A stretch of 64,000 nt of DNA. Source: DAOUKH01 sp964291475 (lineage in GTDB: Bacteria > Chloroflexota > Dehalococcoidia > SHYB01). Positions 34,353-43,037 of this stretch are shown in pieces. The notes beneath the pieces were generated by a model that made no database searches, was not told the DNA's origin, and saw only the letters and a list, made by a program, of their open reading frames with translations. A program made the position numbers and the translations under genes. Numbering within the stretch: position 1 is the stretch's first letter; each line of letters starts with the position of its first letter. The stretch covers positions 1-64,000 of the forward strand of contig OZ220078.1 of NCBI GenBank assembly GCA_964291475.2, written 5' to 3'.

Positions 34353-35090
34353 TTGGCGGACGTGGTGATCGTGGTGGACATGTTGCGGGGCTTTCTCGAA
34401 GAGGGGTACCCGCTCTCCTGCGGCGAGGAGGCGCGCCGGGTGATCGAGCCGACTAGAGAGCTGATCGAGCGGCGGCTCGGCGAGGGGGACACGGTCCTGT
34501 TCACCTGCGACGCGCACGAGGCTTCGGACCCGGAGATCGCTCTCGGCGTCTTCCCGGCGCACTGCATGAAGGGCTCAATCGAGGCGGAGATCGTGCCCGA
34601 ACTGCAGGGGCTCGTTCCACGGGGCGAGGTGTTCGAGAAGCACGCCTACAGCGGCTTCACCAATCCGGCATTCGACGCCCGCGTTCGGGCTTTAGCCCCT
34701 GAGCGGCTGACCATCGTGGGCGTGTGCACCGACGTCTGCGTCCTGCACACCGCGGCCGACGCCTTCTATCGAGGCTATCGGATCGAGACGCCGGAGGCGT
34801 GCGTGGCGAGCTTCACCGAGGAGAACCACGCCTTCGGGCTGAAGCACCTGCGGGAGAGCCTGGGCGCCCGCGAGCCAGTGCGGCGCAGCGGGAGAGAGCG
34901 TATGAACCAAGAACCGGAGAGGCCGAGGCGTTCGCTGCCAACGTTCAAGCGGCTGGCCTTCGAATACGTCGTCATGCTGGTGGTGGTGATGGCGGCGTTC
35001 ATGGTCACCGGGAATCTTATCGTCGCCTTGGTGGCCGCGTTGATCGCGATGGTCGGGCTGCGCATGACGCGGCCGAAGCGCACGGACTGA
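34353..35090 (+). CDS. Isochorismatase-family cysteine hydrolase, as read joined to a C-terminal membrane segment
   Basis: Cysteine hydrolase related to nicotinamidase. TTG 34353 is 7 nt after GGAGG (34341-34345) and gives a start LADVVIVVDMLRGF, whose Asp is the first triad residue. Lys in FEKHAYSGF and Cys in VGVCTDVCVLHTAADAFYRGY complete the Asp-Lys-Cys triad; CPVH-type metal residues are represented by FPAHCMKGS. Amide hydrolysis such as nicotinamide to nicotinate is possible, not certain. The hydrolase domain ends near base 34880. The frame then continues into a 62-residue tail with one or two membrane spans. A TGA in another frame at 34903-34905 overlaps ATG 34902, so these may really be two coupled genes separated by one lost frame. 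Confidence 0.85.
   Translation: MADVVIVVDMLRGFLEEGYPLSCGEEARRVIEPTRELIERRLGEGDTVLFTCDAHEASDPEIALGVFPAHCMKGSIEAEIVPELQGLVPRGEVFEKHAYSGFTNPAFDARVRALAPERLTIVGVCTDVCVLHTAADAFYRGYRIETPEACVASFTEENHAFGLKHLRESLGAREPVRRSGRERMNQEPERPRRSLPTFKRLAFEYVVMLVVVMAAFMVTGNLIVALVAALIAMVGLRMTRPKRTD
34902..35090 (+). CDS. Possible separate small membrane protein (alternative reading of the hydrolase tail)
   Basis: ATG 34902 has GGGAGA 6 nt upstream and would encode 62 aa: a charged N-terminus (MNQEPERPRRSLPTFKR), two hydrophobic stretches at about residues 24-38 and 40-54 (VVMLVVVMAAFMV, LIVALVAALIAMVGL) and a basic C-terminus. Resembles many small two-span membrane proteins; no family recognised. Either an independent gene coupled to the hydrolase or its fused anchor. 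Confidence 0.4.
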   Translation: MNQEPERPRRSLPTFKRLAFEYVVMLVVVMAAFMVTGNLIVALVAALIAMVGLRMTRPKRTD

Positions 35091-35110
35091 CCGCCGCCCC
35101 GCGCGGCAAC

Positions 35111-35737
35111 CTACCAGCCGGTCGGCGTGTCCCAACGGTCGATTGCGCTGACCTCGCCCAGCGGCTTGCGCGTCGTGGGTCCGAACCTGCCGCGCGGGTA
35201 GCCCAGGGGTATGCAGTAGACGACCTGCGCCTTATCGGGTATGCCGAAGAGGGCGTGCACCCGCTCCTCCACGGTGGGGTGCAGGGTGGTGATGGTCCCG
35301 CCGATGCCCAGGCCCCGGGCGGCGAGCAGCAGGTTCTGCGCTGCCGGGACCACCGACTCCGCGGCGGCGTGGCCGCGCGCGACGGCGCACACGAGCACCA
35401 TGACCGGCGAGCCGCCGATCTCGTCGGCGAGCCGCATCGCGGCGCGGCGAGTCGGGGTGTCGGGCAGGTCCTCCGGCCCCATGATGCCTTCGTCACGGCG
35501 CTTGGCCCACCAGGCTTCCCGGTAGAGCACGCCGAGTTTGGCCCTCAACTCGGGGTCTCGCACGACGAGGAAGCGCCACGGCTGGGTATTGCCGCCGTTG
35601 GGGGCCCTGATCGCCGCCTCGACGATGGCGCGCAGGTCTTCGTCGGGGATCGGGTCCGGCCTCAGGCGGCGTATCGCCCGCAGGGTGAATATCGCTTCGC
35701 CCAGCGGCATGTTCAGTCTGTCGGCGGTGTTCGTCAT
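35111..35737 (-). CDS. Nitroreductase family protein
   Basis: FMN-dependent NAD(P)H oxidoreductase of the nitroreductase fold, 208 aa, dimeric in known members. The start MTNTADRLNM is at 35737; a GGGAGCG lies about 13 nt upstream, and MPLGEAIFTL at 35710 is an alternative. FMN-contact motifs AIRRLRPDPIPDEDL, APNGGNTQPWRFLVVRD and AARGLGIGGTITTLHP are clear. The C-terminal LGYPRGRFGPTTRKPLGEV fits. The gene is divergent from the SDR at 35795 across a 57-bp gap. Physiological substrate unknown. Confidence 0.93.
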   Translation of the reverse strand: MTNTADRLNMPLGEAIFTLRAIRRLRPDPIPDEDLRAIVEAAIRAPNGGNTQPWRFLVVRDPELRAKLGVLYREAWWAKRRDEGIMGPEDLPDTPTRRAAMRLADEIGGSPVMVLVCAVARGHAAAESVVPAAQNLLLAARGLGIGGTITTLHPTVEERVHALFGIPDKAQVVYCIPLGYPRGRFGPTTRKPLGEVSAIDRWDTPTGW

Positions 35738-35755
35738 GTCCAAGGGCGCTCCCTG

Positions 35756-35784
35756 TTGCCGCTCTGAAGGCGCCATTGTACACT
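35756..35784 (+). promoter_or_regulatory. Promoter immediately before the SDR gene (leaderless arrangement)
   Basis: TTGCCG (35756-35761), 17-bp spacer, TACACT (35779-35784). The -10 ends 10 bp before ATG 35795, so transcription would begin only a few bases before or at the start codon, and no ribosome-binding site is present. Confidence 0.6.
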
Positions 35785-35794
35785 CGCCGCCGCC

Positions 35795-36562
35795 ATGCCC
35801 GACTCCATTCTTGACCTGACGGACCGCGTCGCCATCGTCACCGGCGGCGGCACGGGCATCGGGCGCGCCATCGCCCACGTCTTCGCCGACCATGGGGCGC
35901 GCGTCGTGCTGGCGAGCCGCAAGGTCGAAAACCTGGAGCGTGTGGCGTCGGAGCTGCAGGAGGCGGGCCACACCGCCCTCGTCGTGCCCACCGACGTGCG
36001 TGAGCGGGCGGCCGTCGAGGCGATGGTAGCGCGGATCGTTGATGAATACGGGCGGGTCGACGTGCTGGTGAACAACGCGGGCGGGAACCACCGGGTCGCC
36101 GCGGCGGAGGTGACCGACTCGATCTGGGACCGGATGGTGAACCTGAACCTGCGCGGCCCGTTCCTCTGCTCGCAGGCGGCCTTTCCCGTGATGTCGGAGC
36201 AGGGCGGCGGCGTCATCGTCAACATTTCGTCGGAGGCGGCGAACTCCGGGGCCCGGGAGTTCATGCCGTACGGCTCGGCGAAGGCCGGTCTGCAGCAGAT
36301 GACGCGCATGCTCGCCGCCGAGTGGGCGGAGCACGGCATCCGGGTGAACTGCGTGGCCGCGGGGCTGACCAAGACCGAGGGCTTCATCCGCGGGCGCAAG
36401 CTCGCCGGGCTCGATCCCGACGCGAACGTTGGCGGCAACGCGCTGGGGCGCGCGGGACTCCCGGAAGAGATCGCCTATCCGGTGCTGTTCCTGGCCTCCG
36501 ATGCCGCTTCCTTCATGACGGGGGAGACCATCGCGGTCAGCGGCGGTGCGCGGGCGGGGTAG
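35795..36562 (+). CDS. Short-chain dehydrogenase/reductase (SDR)
   Basis: Classical SDR, 255 aa. TGGGTGIG cofactor loop, LASRKVENL at the end of the second strand (Arg, favouring NADP), NNAGGNH, NISSEAANSG with the catalytic Ser and YGSAKAGLQQ (Tyr/Lys). It resembles 3-oxoacyl-ACP reductase or 2,4-dienoyl-CoA reductase-like SDRs. There is no Shine-Dalgarno sequence; the promoter just upstream implies a leaderless mRNA. It converges with tilS, with a copy of the dispersed repeat between the two. Confidence 0.93.
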   Translation: MPDSILDLTDRVAIVTGGGTGIGRAIAHVFADHGARVVLASRKVENLERVASELQEAGHTALVVPTDVRERAAVEAMVARIVDEYGRVDVLVNNAGGNHRVAAAEVTDSIWDRMVNLNLRGPFLCSQAAFPVMSEQGGGVIVNISSEAANSGAREFMPYGSAKAGLQQMTRMLAAEWAEHGIRVNCVAAGLTKTEGFIRGRKLAGLDPDANVGGNALGRAGLPEEIAYPVLFLASDAASFMTGETIAVSGGARAG

Positions 36563-36613
36563 GGCGGCGCTCTGTCGGCGGCGGTGGGCTTCGTCGGCCG
36601 TCGGCGGCTGCGA

Positions 36614-36735
36614 GGGGGCCCCTCATCTCAATCTTCTCCCGTGGGGAGAAGAGAGGAGACCTCCCGGCCGGCCCCACCGACGCGCTTGGCGGCGCGGGCC
36701 CGCTCTCAATCCCTCCCAAGGGGAGGGAGGTTTAG
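36614..36735 (+). repeat. Dispersed ~120-bp hairpin repeat, full copy
   Basis: GGGGGCCCCTCATCTC module, CTTCTCCC-GTG-GGGAGAAG hairpin, GACGCGCTTGGCGGCGCG centre and CTCCCAAGGGGAGGGAGG end. The tilS stop codon (36732-36734) lies inside the final TTTAGGGG of the element, so the repeat supplies the gene end. Confidence 0.85.
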
Positions 36736-38167
36736 GGGAGGGTGGCAGGCGCGCCGTTGCGGGGGGTGAACTCGACGCGCAGGGCGTCGCGGGCGCCCTC
36801 GCGGACCTTGGCGCGTTCGCCGAGGCGGTGGCCGACGACCCAGATGATCTCGCCGTCCGCGAGGAGCAGGGGCGCGCCGTCGCGGTCGGCGCGGGGGACC
36901 TTGGCGTCGACGAAGAAGTCTTGGAGCGACTTGCTCTCGCGCATCCCCAGCGGCTGGAAGCGGTCGCCGCGGCGTCGGCTACGGACGGTGACGCGGCAGG
37001 CGGCGGAGGGATCAAGGTGGGCGGCGTAGCGGCCGTCGGGGAAGGGTTCGGAAGCGGGGACGAGCCGCCCCTCGACACGCCAGGGGCCTGCGTCGGCGAC
37101 GCCCGGCAGTGTCAGGGAGCAGGGCTCGATGGGCGCGGCGGGCGGCGGGGGCAGCCCAACGCGCAGGACAAGGTCGGCCGCTTCGGTGTAGGCGGCGACT
37201 CCGCAGGGGAGGTCGGCGCGCCGACCAGAAGCGCCTGAGCACAGGCCGTCGACGGCGTCGAGGTGGCGGGAGCCGAGCCCTTGAAGATCGGGGACGAACT
37301 CCCGGAGGGCCTCGCGGAGCACATGGGCGCGGAGCGCGGGGTGCTGCTCGGCGAGCGCGGCCCGGGGCAGTGCGACGGCGGCGCCGCGGGTGGAGGCGTT
37401 GGACTTCAGCCAGTCGCGGGCCTGGGCTTCCAGGTAGTCGACGGCCTGGGCGGCGAGATCGGCGAAGCGGGCGGCGTTGCCGCCGGCCTCGACGTTGATC
37501 TTCCGTAAGGCGGGAGCACTTCGCGCCGGATGCGGTTGCGGGCGAAGTCGAGCGAGTCGTTGGAAGTATCGTGGCGGGGGTTGAGGCTGCGGGCGGCGCA
37601 GTAGGCCTGCGTGTCGGCGCGCGACAGGCCGAGGAGGGGCCGTCCAACGCGGACCTCGCCTGCGGGCGACCTCCAGGAAGAAAGGGGGCGGATGCCGCCG
37701 AGTCCGGCGAGTCCGGCCCCGCGCGTCAGGTGCAGGAGGACGGTCTCGGCCTGATCGTCGGCGGTGTGCGCTACGAGGACGATGCCCGCACCGTGGCGGC
37801 AAGCGGCCCGCGCAAAGAAGTCGTAGCGGGCGCGGCGGCCTGCTTCCTCCGGCGATTGCCGCGACTCCTTGGCAAGTGTTGCGACATCGGCGCTCTCGAC
37901 GTTGAGGGGGACGCCGAGGCGGTCGCAGAGGCCGGCGACGTAAGCGGCGTCGGCGCGGCCTTCGTCGCCGCGCAGGCCGTGGTCGAGGTGGGCGGCGTGG
38001 ACGTCAACGCCGGTCTCGTCACGGAGCGCCGCGGCGGCGTCGAGGAGGCAGACGGAATCGGTGCCGCCGGAGACGCCGACCAGGACGTGCTTCATCTCGG
38101 CGCGCTCGGCATAGAAGGCCCGCACGGCGCCGAGGACGCGGCGAACGGGGCTGTCGGCTCGAGTCAT
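36732..38167 (-). CDS. tilS: tRNA(Ile)-lysidine synthase (frameshifted near 37513)
   Basis: Essential enzyme that modifies the CAU anticodon of tRNA(Ile2) with lysine using ATP. ATG 38167; the PP-loop SGGTDS is at residues 33-38 (VGVSGGTDSVCLLD). AAHLDHGLRGDEG, ARYDFFARAA and LVAHTADDQAETVLLHLTRGAG are standard. After RNRIRREVLP the frame breaks in CTCCCGCCTTACGG; one added base restores ALRKINVEAGGN and the rest of the protein, including the TilS C-terminal domain (RRRGDRFQPLGMRESKSLQDFFVDAKVPR, here cited only as a region around 36870-36960). The restored length is about 478 aa. Loss of this gene should be lethal, so the break is most likely a sequencing indel. Confidence 0.92.
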
Positions 38168-38183
38168 GGCTGCTCTTCCTCCG

Positions 38184-38879
38184 TCAACCCCGGCCGCGCT
38201 TGCGGCGGCGCTTGGACGGCGCGGCGAGCACGATGCGGGAGCGGTGGACGGCGATCGGCGTGTGGGCGCCGAGGGCGGCGGCGACCTGCTCGGGGCGCCC
38301 GCTGGCTTCGGGGTCGGTCTGCAAGGTCATGCCGATGGTGGCCTCGCCGCCGCCGGCCTCTTCGAGCCATAGGTCGTGGACCTGCTTGCGGAGGTCGTAG
38401 CGCCGCACCTCCTTCTCGCGCTGGTGCTCCCAGGGCAGGGTCTCCGCCTCCAGGAGGTCGTCGATGGCCTGCTCCAGGCGCTCGACGGACCCGGCGGCGC
38501 CGTTCTCCGAGCAAGGTACGGTGACGAGGTACTCGGACTCGCGGACCAGCGATTGGAGCGATGGCGAGTCGATGGGGATCTCCTCGGTGCCGTAGACGTG
38601 GAGGTCGGGCAGGAGTTGGGGCTCGATCTGCTTCAGGAAGTAGAAGCCGGAGATGCGGCGGTTGAGGAAGATGTCGAGGAGCTCGCCCTCGCTGGTGACG
38701 CCGACGGGGAGCGCCGCGGCGATGGAGATCCGGGGGCGCGGGTTGCGACCCTCCGAGGAGGCGACGGGGACGGCGGCCCGCCGGAAGAGCCGGCGCCACA
38801 TCCGAATCATGTCGAGATGCGCCAGGTACTGGAGAGCGCCGGAGCGTCCGTAGCTAACTCTGAGGCGTTGCACTGCCAT
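38184..38879 (-). CDS. DUF2344 / TIGR03936 radical-SAM-linked protein
   Basis: A 231-aa protein matching the DUF2344 pattern: RLRVSYGRSGALQYLAHLDM at the N-terminus, LFRRAAVPVASSEGRNPRPRISIAAALPVG, then the more variable middle. In many bacteria this domain is fused to or follows a B12-binding radical SAM protein (TIGR03960); none is adjacent here. The C-terminus is basic (SKRRRKRGRG), suggesting RNA or nucleic-acid contact. The start overlaps the 3' end of the CorC-like gene by 26 bp, and tilS follows after 16 bp, so it is part of a three-gene operon. Exact role unknown. Confidence 0.88.
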   Translation of the reverse strand: MAVQRLRVSYGRSGALQYLAHLDMIRMWRRLFRRAAVPVASSEGRNPRPRISIAAALPVGVTSEGELLDIFLNRRISGFYFLKQIEPQLLPDLHVYGTEEIPIDSPSLQSLVRESEYLVTVPCSENGAAGSVERLEQAIDDLLEAETLPWEHQREKEVRRYDLRKQVHDLWLEEAGGGEATIGMTLQTDPEASGRPEQVAAALGAHTPIAVHRSRIVLAAPSKRRRKRGRG

Positions 38880-40140
38880 CGGGCGGCCTCGTCACCAGAA
38901 TCTTCTCGATCTTGACCCCGTCCATCTCGCTGACGGTGAGGCGCAAGCTCCCGGCGCGCACCTGTTCGCCGTCGCGGGGGATGCGCCCCAGGGTGGCGAG
39001 GACGAAGCCCGCCAGGGTCTCGTAGCCCTCCTCGTCGGGGAGGCCGAGGTGGAGGCGTTCGTTCGCTTCGTCGACGCGCATGCCGGCGTCGACCTGGAAG
39101 GTGAGCTCGTCGATGGTCTCGACCTCCTCCTCCTCGTCCTCCTCGGCGTCGGCGATCTTGCCGACGACCTCGCCGACGATCTGCTTGACGGTGAGGAGGC
39201 CGGCGATGACGCCGAACTCGTCGATGAGCATGACGAGCTGCGCGCCCTGCGTCCGCATCTCGACGAAGAGGTCGTCGATGTGCTTGGTCTCGGGGTAGAA
39301 GTAGGCCTGCCGGACCAGGGGGCCGATGGGATCGTCCTTGGTGAGGGCGCTTTGGCTGTAGGCCCGGAGGACGTCCTTGGCGGAGAGGGTGCCCACGACG
39401 TTGTCGGGCGCCGACTCGTAGATGGGGAAGCGTGTGTGGGACTCCGTGGCGTAGGCCTGGAGAAAGTCGGCGAAGGTGGCGTCCTTGGAGAGGAAGACGA
39501 TCTCCGGGCGCGGAGTCATGATCTCGCGGGCCTGGAGGTCGCCGAACCGGAATGCCTTGTGGATGAACTCGGCCTCGGTCTCTTCGACGGCGCCCTCGGT
39601 GGTGCCGACACGGACGAGGGTGCGCAGCTCCTCCTCACTGATCGAATGGGGCGCGGCGCCGGACCCGGAGAAGGGGCGGGTGATTATGGCGCTGACCCTT
39701 TGAAGTACCGCCGCCAAGGGGAAGAGACCCCACTGGAGGATCTCGAGTGGCCGGAGGTAGAGGAAGAGCAACTGCTCGGGGTAGCGGGAGGCGAGGGTCT
39801 TGGGAACGGCCTCGCCGATGATGACGATGCCGACGGTGGTGACGACGGTGGCGATGACGACGCCGACGCCGCGGGAGCCGCCGATCAGGTCGAAGGCGAG
39901 GGCGGTGGCGATGGAGGCGAGGGCCAGGTTGACCGCGTTGTTCCCCAGGAGGACGGTCGAGAGGAAGCGCTCGGGGTTGTCCTTCAGGCGGGCGAGACGG
40001 TCGGCGCGAGGGAATCCGGTCTCGACGAGGTGGGCGACGCGGACGCGCTGGAGGGCGAAGTAGGCGGTTTCCGAGCTAGAAAAGAAGGCGGAGAGGGCCA
40101 GAAACAGAACCAGCAGAACGGCGGTTAACTCGATGTCCAT
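38854..40140 (-). CDS. CorC/HlyC-type (UPF0053, CNNM-like) membrane transporter
   Basis: Integral membrane protein of 428 aa of the CNNM/CorC group, proposed to move Mg2+ or other ions. Domain order: DUF21 membrane domain (about 1-190, four spans, starting MDIELTAVLLVLFLALSAFF with SSSETAYFAL), a CBS pair (about 205-325, VREIMTPRP-like IMTPRPEIVFL and DNVVGTLSAKDVL), then the C-terminal CorC_HlyC domain (about 345-420). The acidic segment ADAEEDEEEEVETID links CBS to CorC domain. It is the first gene of a unit with DUF2344 and tilS. A possible minus-strand promoter has -10 TACGAT at 40208-40213. Confidence 0.94.
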   Translation of the reverse strand: MDIELTAVLLVLFLALSAFFSSSETAYFALQRVRVAHLVETGFPRADRLARLKDNPERFLSTVLLGNNAVNLALASIATALAFDLIGGSRGVGVVIATVVTTVGIVIIGEAVPKTLASRYPEQLLFLYLRPLEILQWGLFPLAAVLQRVSAIITRPFSGSGAAPHSISEEELRTLVRVGTTEGAVEETEAEFIHKAFRFGDLQAREIMTPRPEIVFLSKDATFADFLQAYATESHTRFPIYESAPDNVVGTLSAKDVLRAYSQSALTKDDPIGPLVRQAYFYPETKHIDDLFVEMRTQGAQLVMLIDEFGVIAGLLTVKQIVGEVVGKIADAEEDEEEEVETIDELTFQVDAGMRVDEANERLHLGLPDEEGYETLAGFVLATLGRIPRDGEQVRAGSLRLTVSEMDGVKIEKILVTRPPDGSATPQS

Positions 40141-40247
40141 CGCAGGCGCGGCCTGGGCCTTCTAACCCGGCGCCCCGGGAAGCCTCCTCGATACGGATGC
40201 GGTCTGAATCGTACCAGATTGGGCCGACGCGCTCCAACGGGCCGTTT

Positions 40248-41015
40248 CTAGCGGGCGGTGTAGCCGCCGTCGACGACGAGGACGTGGCCGGTGACGAAGG
40301 AGGCCTCGTCGGAGGCGAGGTAGAGGACGGCGTTGACGATGTCGTCGGCGGCGCCGACGCGGCCGAGGGGAATCTGGGCGGCCATGTTCTCGGTCATGCG
40401 GCGGCGCTCGTCCTCCGAGCGCCGGGAGGCGTCGCCCTCGGCGGTGAAGACGTTGGTGTAGCCGGGGGCGACGGCGTTGACCCGGATGCCGTCCGGGGCG
40501 AGCTGGGAGGCGAGGGTGCGGGTGAAGGCAATGAGGCCGCCCTTGGAGGCGGCGTAGGAGACGGCGCCGATGGCGACGAGTCCGGCGAAGGAGGCGGTGT
40601 TGACGATTGCGCCGCCGCCGGCGCGGCGCATGTGGGGGACGGCGGCCTTGGCGGCGTGGAACATGCCCTTCAGGTTGATGTCGAGGATGCCGTCCCAGTC
40701 GTCGGCGGGCACGTCCTCGACGGGGGTCTGGCGGTGCGGCGAGGGGCGCCCCGCGTTGTTGAAGAGGATGTCGAGGCGTCCGAACCTGTCCGCGGCGGCG
40801 TCGATTGCGGCGCGGACGGCGGGCTCGTCGCGCACGTCGGCGGGGACGAAGAGGGCCTCGCCGCCGGCCTGTTCGACCTCGCGGGCGGTGGCGCGCCCGC
40901 CCTCCTCGGCGACATCGAGCAGGCCGACCTTCGCGCCTTCGCGGGCGAAGCGGAGGGCGGCGGCGCGTCCGAAGCCTAAGGCCCCGCCGGTGATGAAGGC
41001 GGCCTTGCCGTTCAA
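40248..41015 (-). CDS. Short-chain dehydrogenase/reductase (SDR)
   Basis: Classical SDR, 255 aa. The cofactor loop reads TGGALGFG (usual TGxxxGIG, Phe instead of Ile). LLDVAEEGG at the end of strand two (Asp, suggests NAD), NNAG, NTASFAGLVA with the Ser and YAASKGGLIA (Tyr/Lys) follow. TGHVLVVDGGYTAR closes the protein. It is on the same strand as the next SDR, separated by a dispersed-repeat copy. The two are paralogs, about as distant from each other as from those at 24576 and 25373. Confidence 0.92.
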   Translation of the reverse strand: MNGKAAFITGGALGFGRAAALRFAREGAKVGLLDVAEEGGRATAREVEQAGGEALFVPADVRDEPAVRAAIDAAADRFGRLDILFNNAGRPSPHRQTPVEDVPADDWDGILDINLKGMFHAAKAAVPHMRRAGGGAIVNTASFAGLVAIGAVSYAASKGGLIAFTRTLASQLAPDGIRVNAVAPGYTNVFTAEGDASRRSEDERRRMTENMAAQIPLGRVGAADDIVNAVLYLASDEASFVTGHVLVVDGGYTAR

Positions 41016-41082
41016 TCTAGCTATTGGACGGCGCCCCTGTCTGTGGAGGCGGTGGACTTCGATAACCCATGGTGGTTGGGAG

Positions 41083-41205
41083 GGGGCCCCTCATCTCAAT
41101 CTTCTCCCGTGGGGAGAAGAGGTAAGACCTCCCCGCCCCGCCGGCGCGCCCTGTGGGCGCGTGCCCTCTCTCGAATCTCCCCTAGAGGGGGAGAGGCGTA
41201 AGGGG
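41083..41205 (+). repeat. Dispersed ~120-bp hairpin repeat, full copy
   Basis: GGGGGCCCCTCATCTC start, CTTCTCCC-GTG-GGGAGAAG hairpin, GCGCGCCCTGTGGGCGCG centre, CTCCCCTAGAGGGGGAG end. Lies between two SDR genes that are both on the minus strand. Confidence 0.85.
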
Positions 41206-41212
41206 GGTGCTC

Positions 41213-41992
41213 CTATTGGGCGGTGAATCCGCCGTCGACGACGAGGCTGTGGCCGGTGACGAAGGAGGCCTCGTCGGAGGCGAGGTAGAGGACGGCGTTG
41301 GCGATGTCGGTGGGCCTGCCGTGGCGTCCGATGGGGGTGACGTTGGCGAAGTGCTCCAGCCGCTTCTTCTGCGTCTCCTCGTCCGTGCCGCGGCTGACGC
41401 CGCGGAGCATGGGGGTGTCGATGAAGCCGGGGGCGACGGCGTTGACCCGGATGTTGTCCTTGGCGAGCTCGAGGGCCATCATCTTGGTCATGACGTGGAC
41501 GCCGCCCTTGGAGCCGCTGTAGCCGGGGTTGGCCATGCCGACGAGGCCGGCGATGGAGGCGGTGTTGACGATGGCGCCGCCGCCGGCCTCGCGCATGGCG
41601 CGGGCGGCGTACTTGGCGACGAGGAAGACGCCGCGCAGGTTGACGGCGATGACCTTGTCGAACTCCTCCGGCTCCATGGAGTCGAGGTTCGACTGGCGGG
41701 TCTGGTAGGCGCCGCTGATGCCCGCGTTGTTGAAGAGGACGTGGAGGGCGCCGAAGCGCTCGACGGCGGCGGCGACGCAGGCCTCAGCTCCCTCGGCGGT
41801 GGAGACGTCGCTCTTGACGAAGAAGGCGTCGCCGCCGGCCTCGCCGATCTGGGCGACGGTCTTCTGGCCGCCGATCTCGTCGAGGTCGCAGACGCAGACC
41901 TTCGCGCCCTCCTCCGCGAGGCGGACGGCGGCGGCGGCGCCCAAGCCCGACGCTCCGCCGGTCACCAGGGCCACTTTGTCCTTCATTCGCAT
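41213..41992 (-). CDS. Short-chain dehydrogenase/reductase (SDR)
   Basis: Classical SDR, 259 aa. TGGASGLG loop, VCDLDEIGG (Asp, NAD-type), NNAGISG, NTASIAGLVG with Ser, YSGSKGGVHV (Tyr/Lys), and TGHSLVVDGGFTAQ at the end. The start MRMKDKVALVTGG at 41992 follows a GGAGG-type site (plus strand GCCTCCTTGG just after 41996). Probably the partner of the methyltransferase gene upstream on the same strand (16 bp gap); reaction unknown. Confidence 0.93.
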   Translation of the reverse strand: MRMKDKVALVTGGASGLGAAAAVRLAEEGAKVCVCDLDEIGGQKTVAQIGEAGGDAFFVKSDVSTAEGAEACVAAAVERFGALHVLFNNAGISGAYQTRQSNLDSMEPEEFDKVIAVNLRGVFLVAKYAARAMREAGGGAIVNTASIAGLVGMANPGYSGSKGGVHVMTKMMALELAKDNIRVNAVAPGFIDTPMLRGVSRGTDEETQKKRLEHFANVTPIGRHGRPTDIANAVLYLASDEASFVTGHSLVVDGGFTAQ

Positions 41993-42008
41993 GAGCTGCC
42001 TCCTTGGT

Positions 42009-43024
42009 CTAAGGCTTGCGGGCCAGGATGAGCGAGTTCGGCGCGTCGTGGTGGATGTCGCCGAGGCCGGCCGCGGTCATCCAGTCGGTGATCTCGCGGA
42101 GAGCGTAGCAGCGCCCGCCGCGCGTGTGTAGCAGCATGTTGACGGCGAAGACGGCCCCGAACTCGGGGGCGTCGAGGCCGGGTTCCATGATGACGTCGCG
42201 GACGGCGACGCGCCCGCCCGGCGGGGCCGCCCTCGCGACGCGCTCGAAGAGGGCCGCGTTCTCCTCGGGCGGCTGGCCGTGGAGGATGTTGGACATGAAG
42301 ATGAAGTCGTGGCCGGGCGGGAGCTCGTCGAGGAGGAAGTCGCCTTCGACGACGGCGACGCGGCCGGCGAGGCCCCAGCCGTCGACGTTCTCGCGGGCCA
42401 GGGCCGCGGCCTTGGGCAGCTCGAAGACGGTCGCGCGCAGGTGGGGGTGGTCGCGGGCGAAGCTCAGGGCGTAGGCTCCCGCGCCGCCGCCCACGTCGAG
42501 GACGGCGGTGTGCTCGGCCAGCGGGCAGCGCCTTGGCCAAGCGCGGGCGCGATCAGGACGGCGTCGCGGTGCAGGCCGCGGAGGAGCCGCTCGGCGACCT
42601 CGTCGCCCTGGCCTTCCTGGAAGATGGAGTCGCCGACGGCGGGCTTGCCCTGCAGGAGGGTCTCCTCCAGCCGGCCCCACATCTCCCAGCAAAGGTCGTC
42701 GACGACGAGCTGGTCGCCGGCATAGCCGGGACGGCCGGGGACGAGGTAGGTGTCGGCGACTTCGGTGTTGACGTAGGTCTCGCCGCGCTTGGCGAGGAGG
42801 CCGAGGGCGGTGAGCGCATCGAGGAGGATGCGGAAGGCCCTGGGGTCGCCGTTCAGGTCTTCGGCGGCGCGGGCCGCGGTCGAAGGGTGCAGCGCGAGGC
42901 GGCCGAAGAGGTCGAGCTTGACCGCCGTGGTGACGATCTTGTGGCGCCAGTGGACTCCGGGCGCGAGGACCGGCGGCAGGCCGGTCCGGTGCGGCGCGTC
43001 GTCCTGGCGGTCTTCGTCAGCGAT
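42009..43024 (-). CDS. O-methyltransferase-like protein (frameshifted near 42530; no canonical start codon)
   Basis: SAM-dependent methyltransferase of the Methyltransf_2 kind: N-terminal winged-helix dimerisation domain (WRHKIVTTAVKLDLFGRLA through VADTYLVPGRPGYAG) then a Rossmann domain with motif I VLDVGGGAGAYALSFARDHP, VFELPK, the acidic loop VVEGDFL and ISNILH-like MSNILHGQPPEE. The two parts are in different frames; an indel, or two, near 42515-42535 separates them. The coding frame has no ATG, GTG or TTG after its upstream stop, but an ATC (43022-43024) stands 9 nt after AAGGAG, exactly where a start would be, so a base error or a rare start is likely. Restored length about 338 aa. Substrate unknown. 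Confidence 0.8.
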
Positions 43025-43037
43025 GGCCTGCTTCTCC

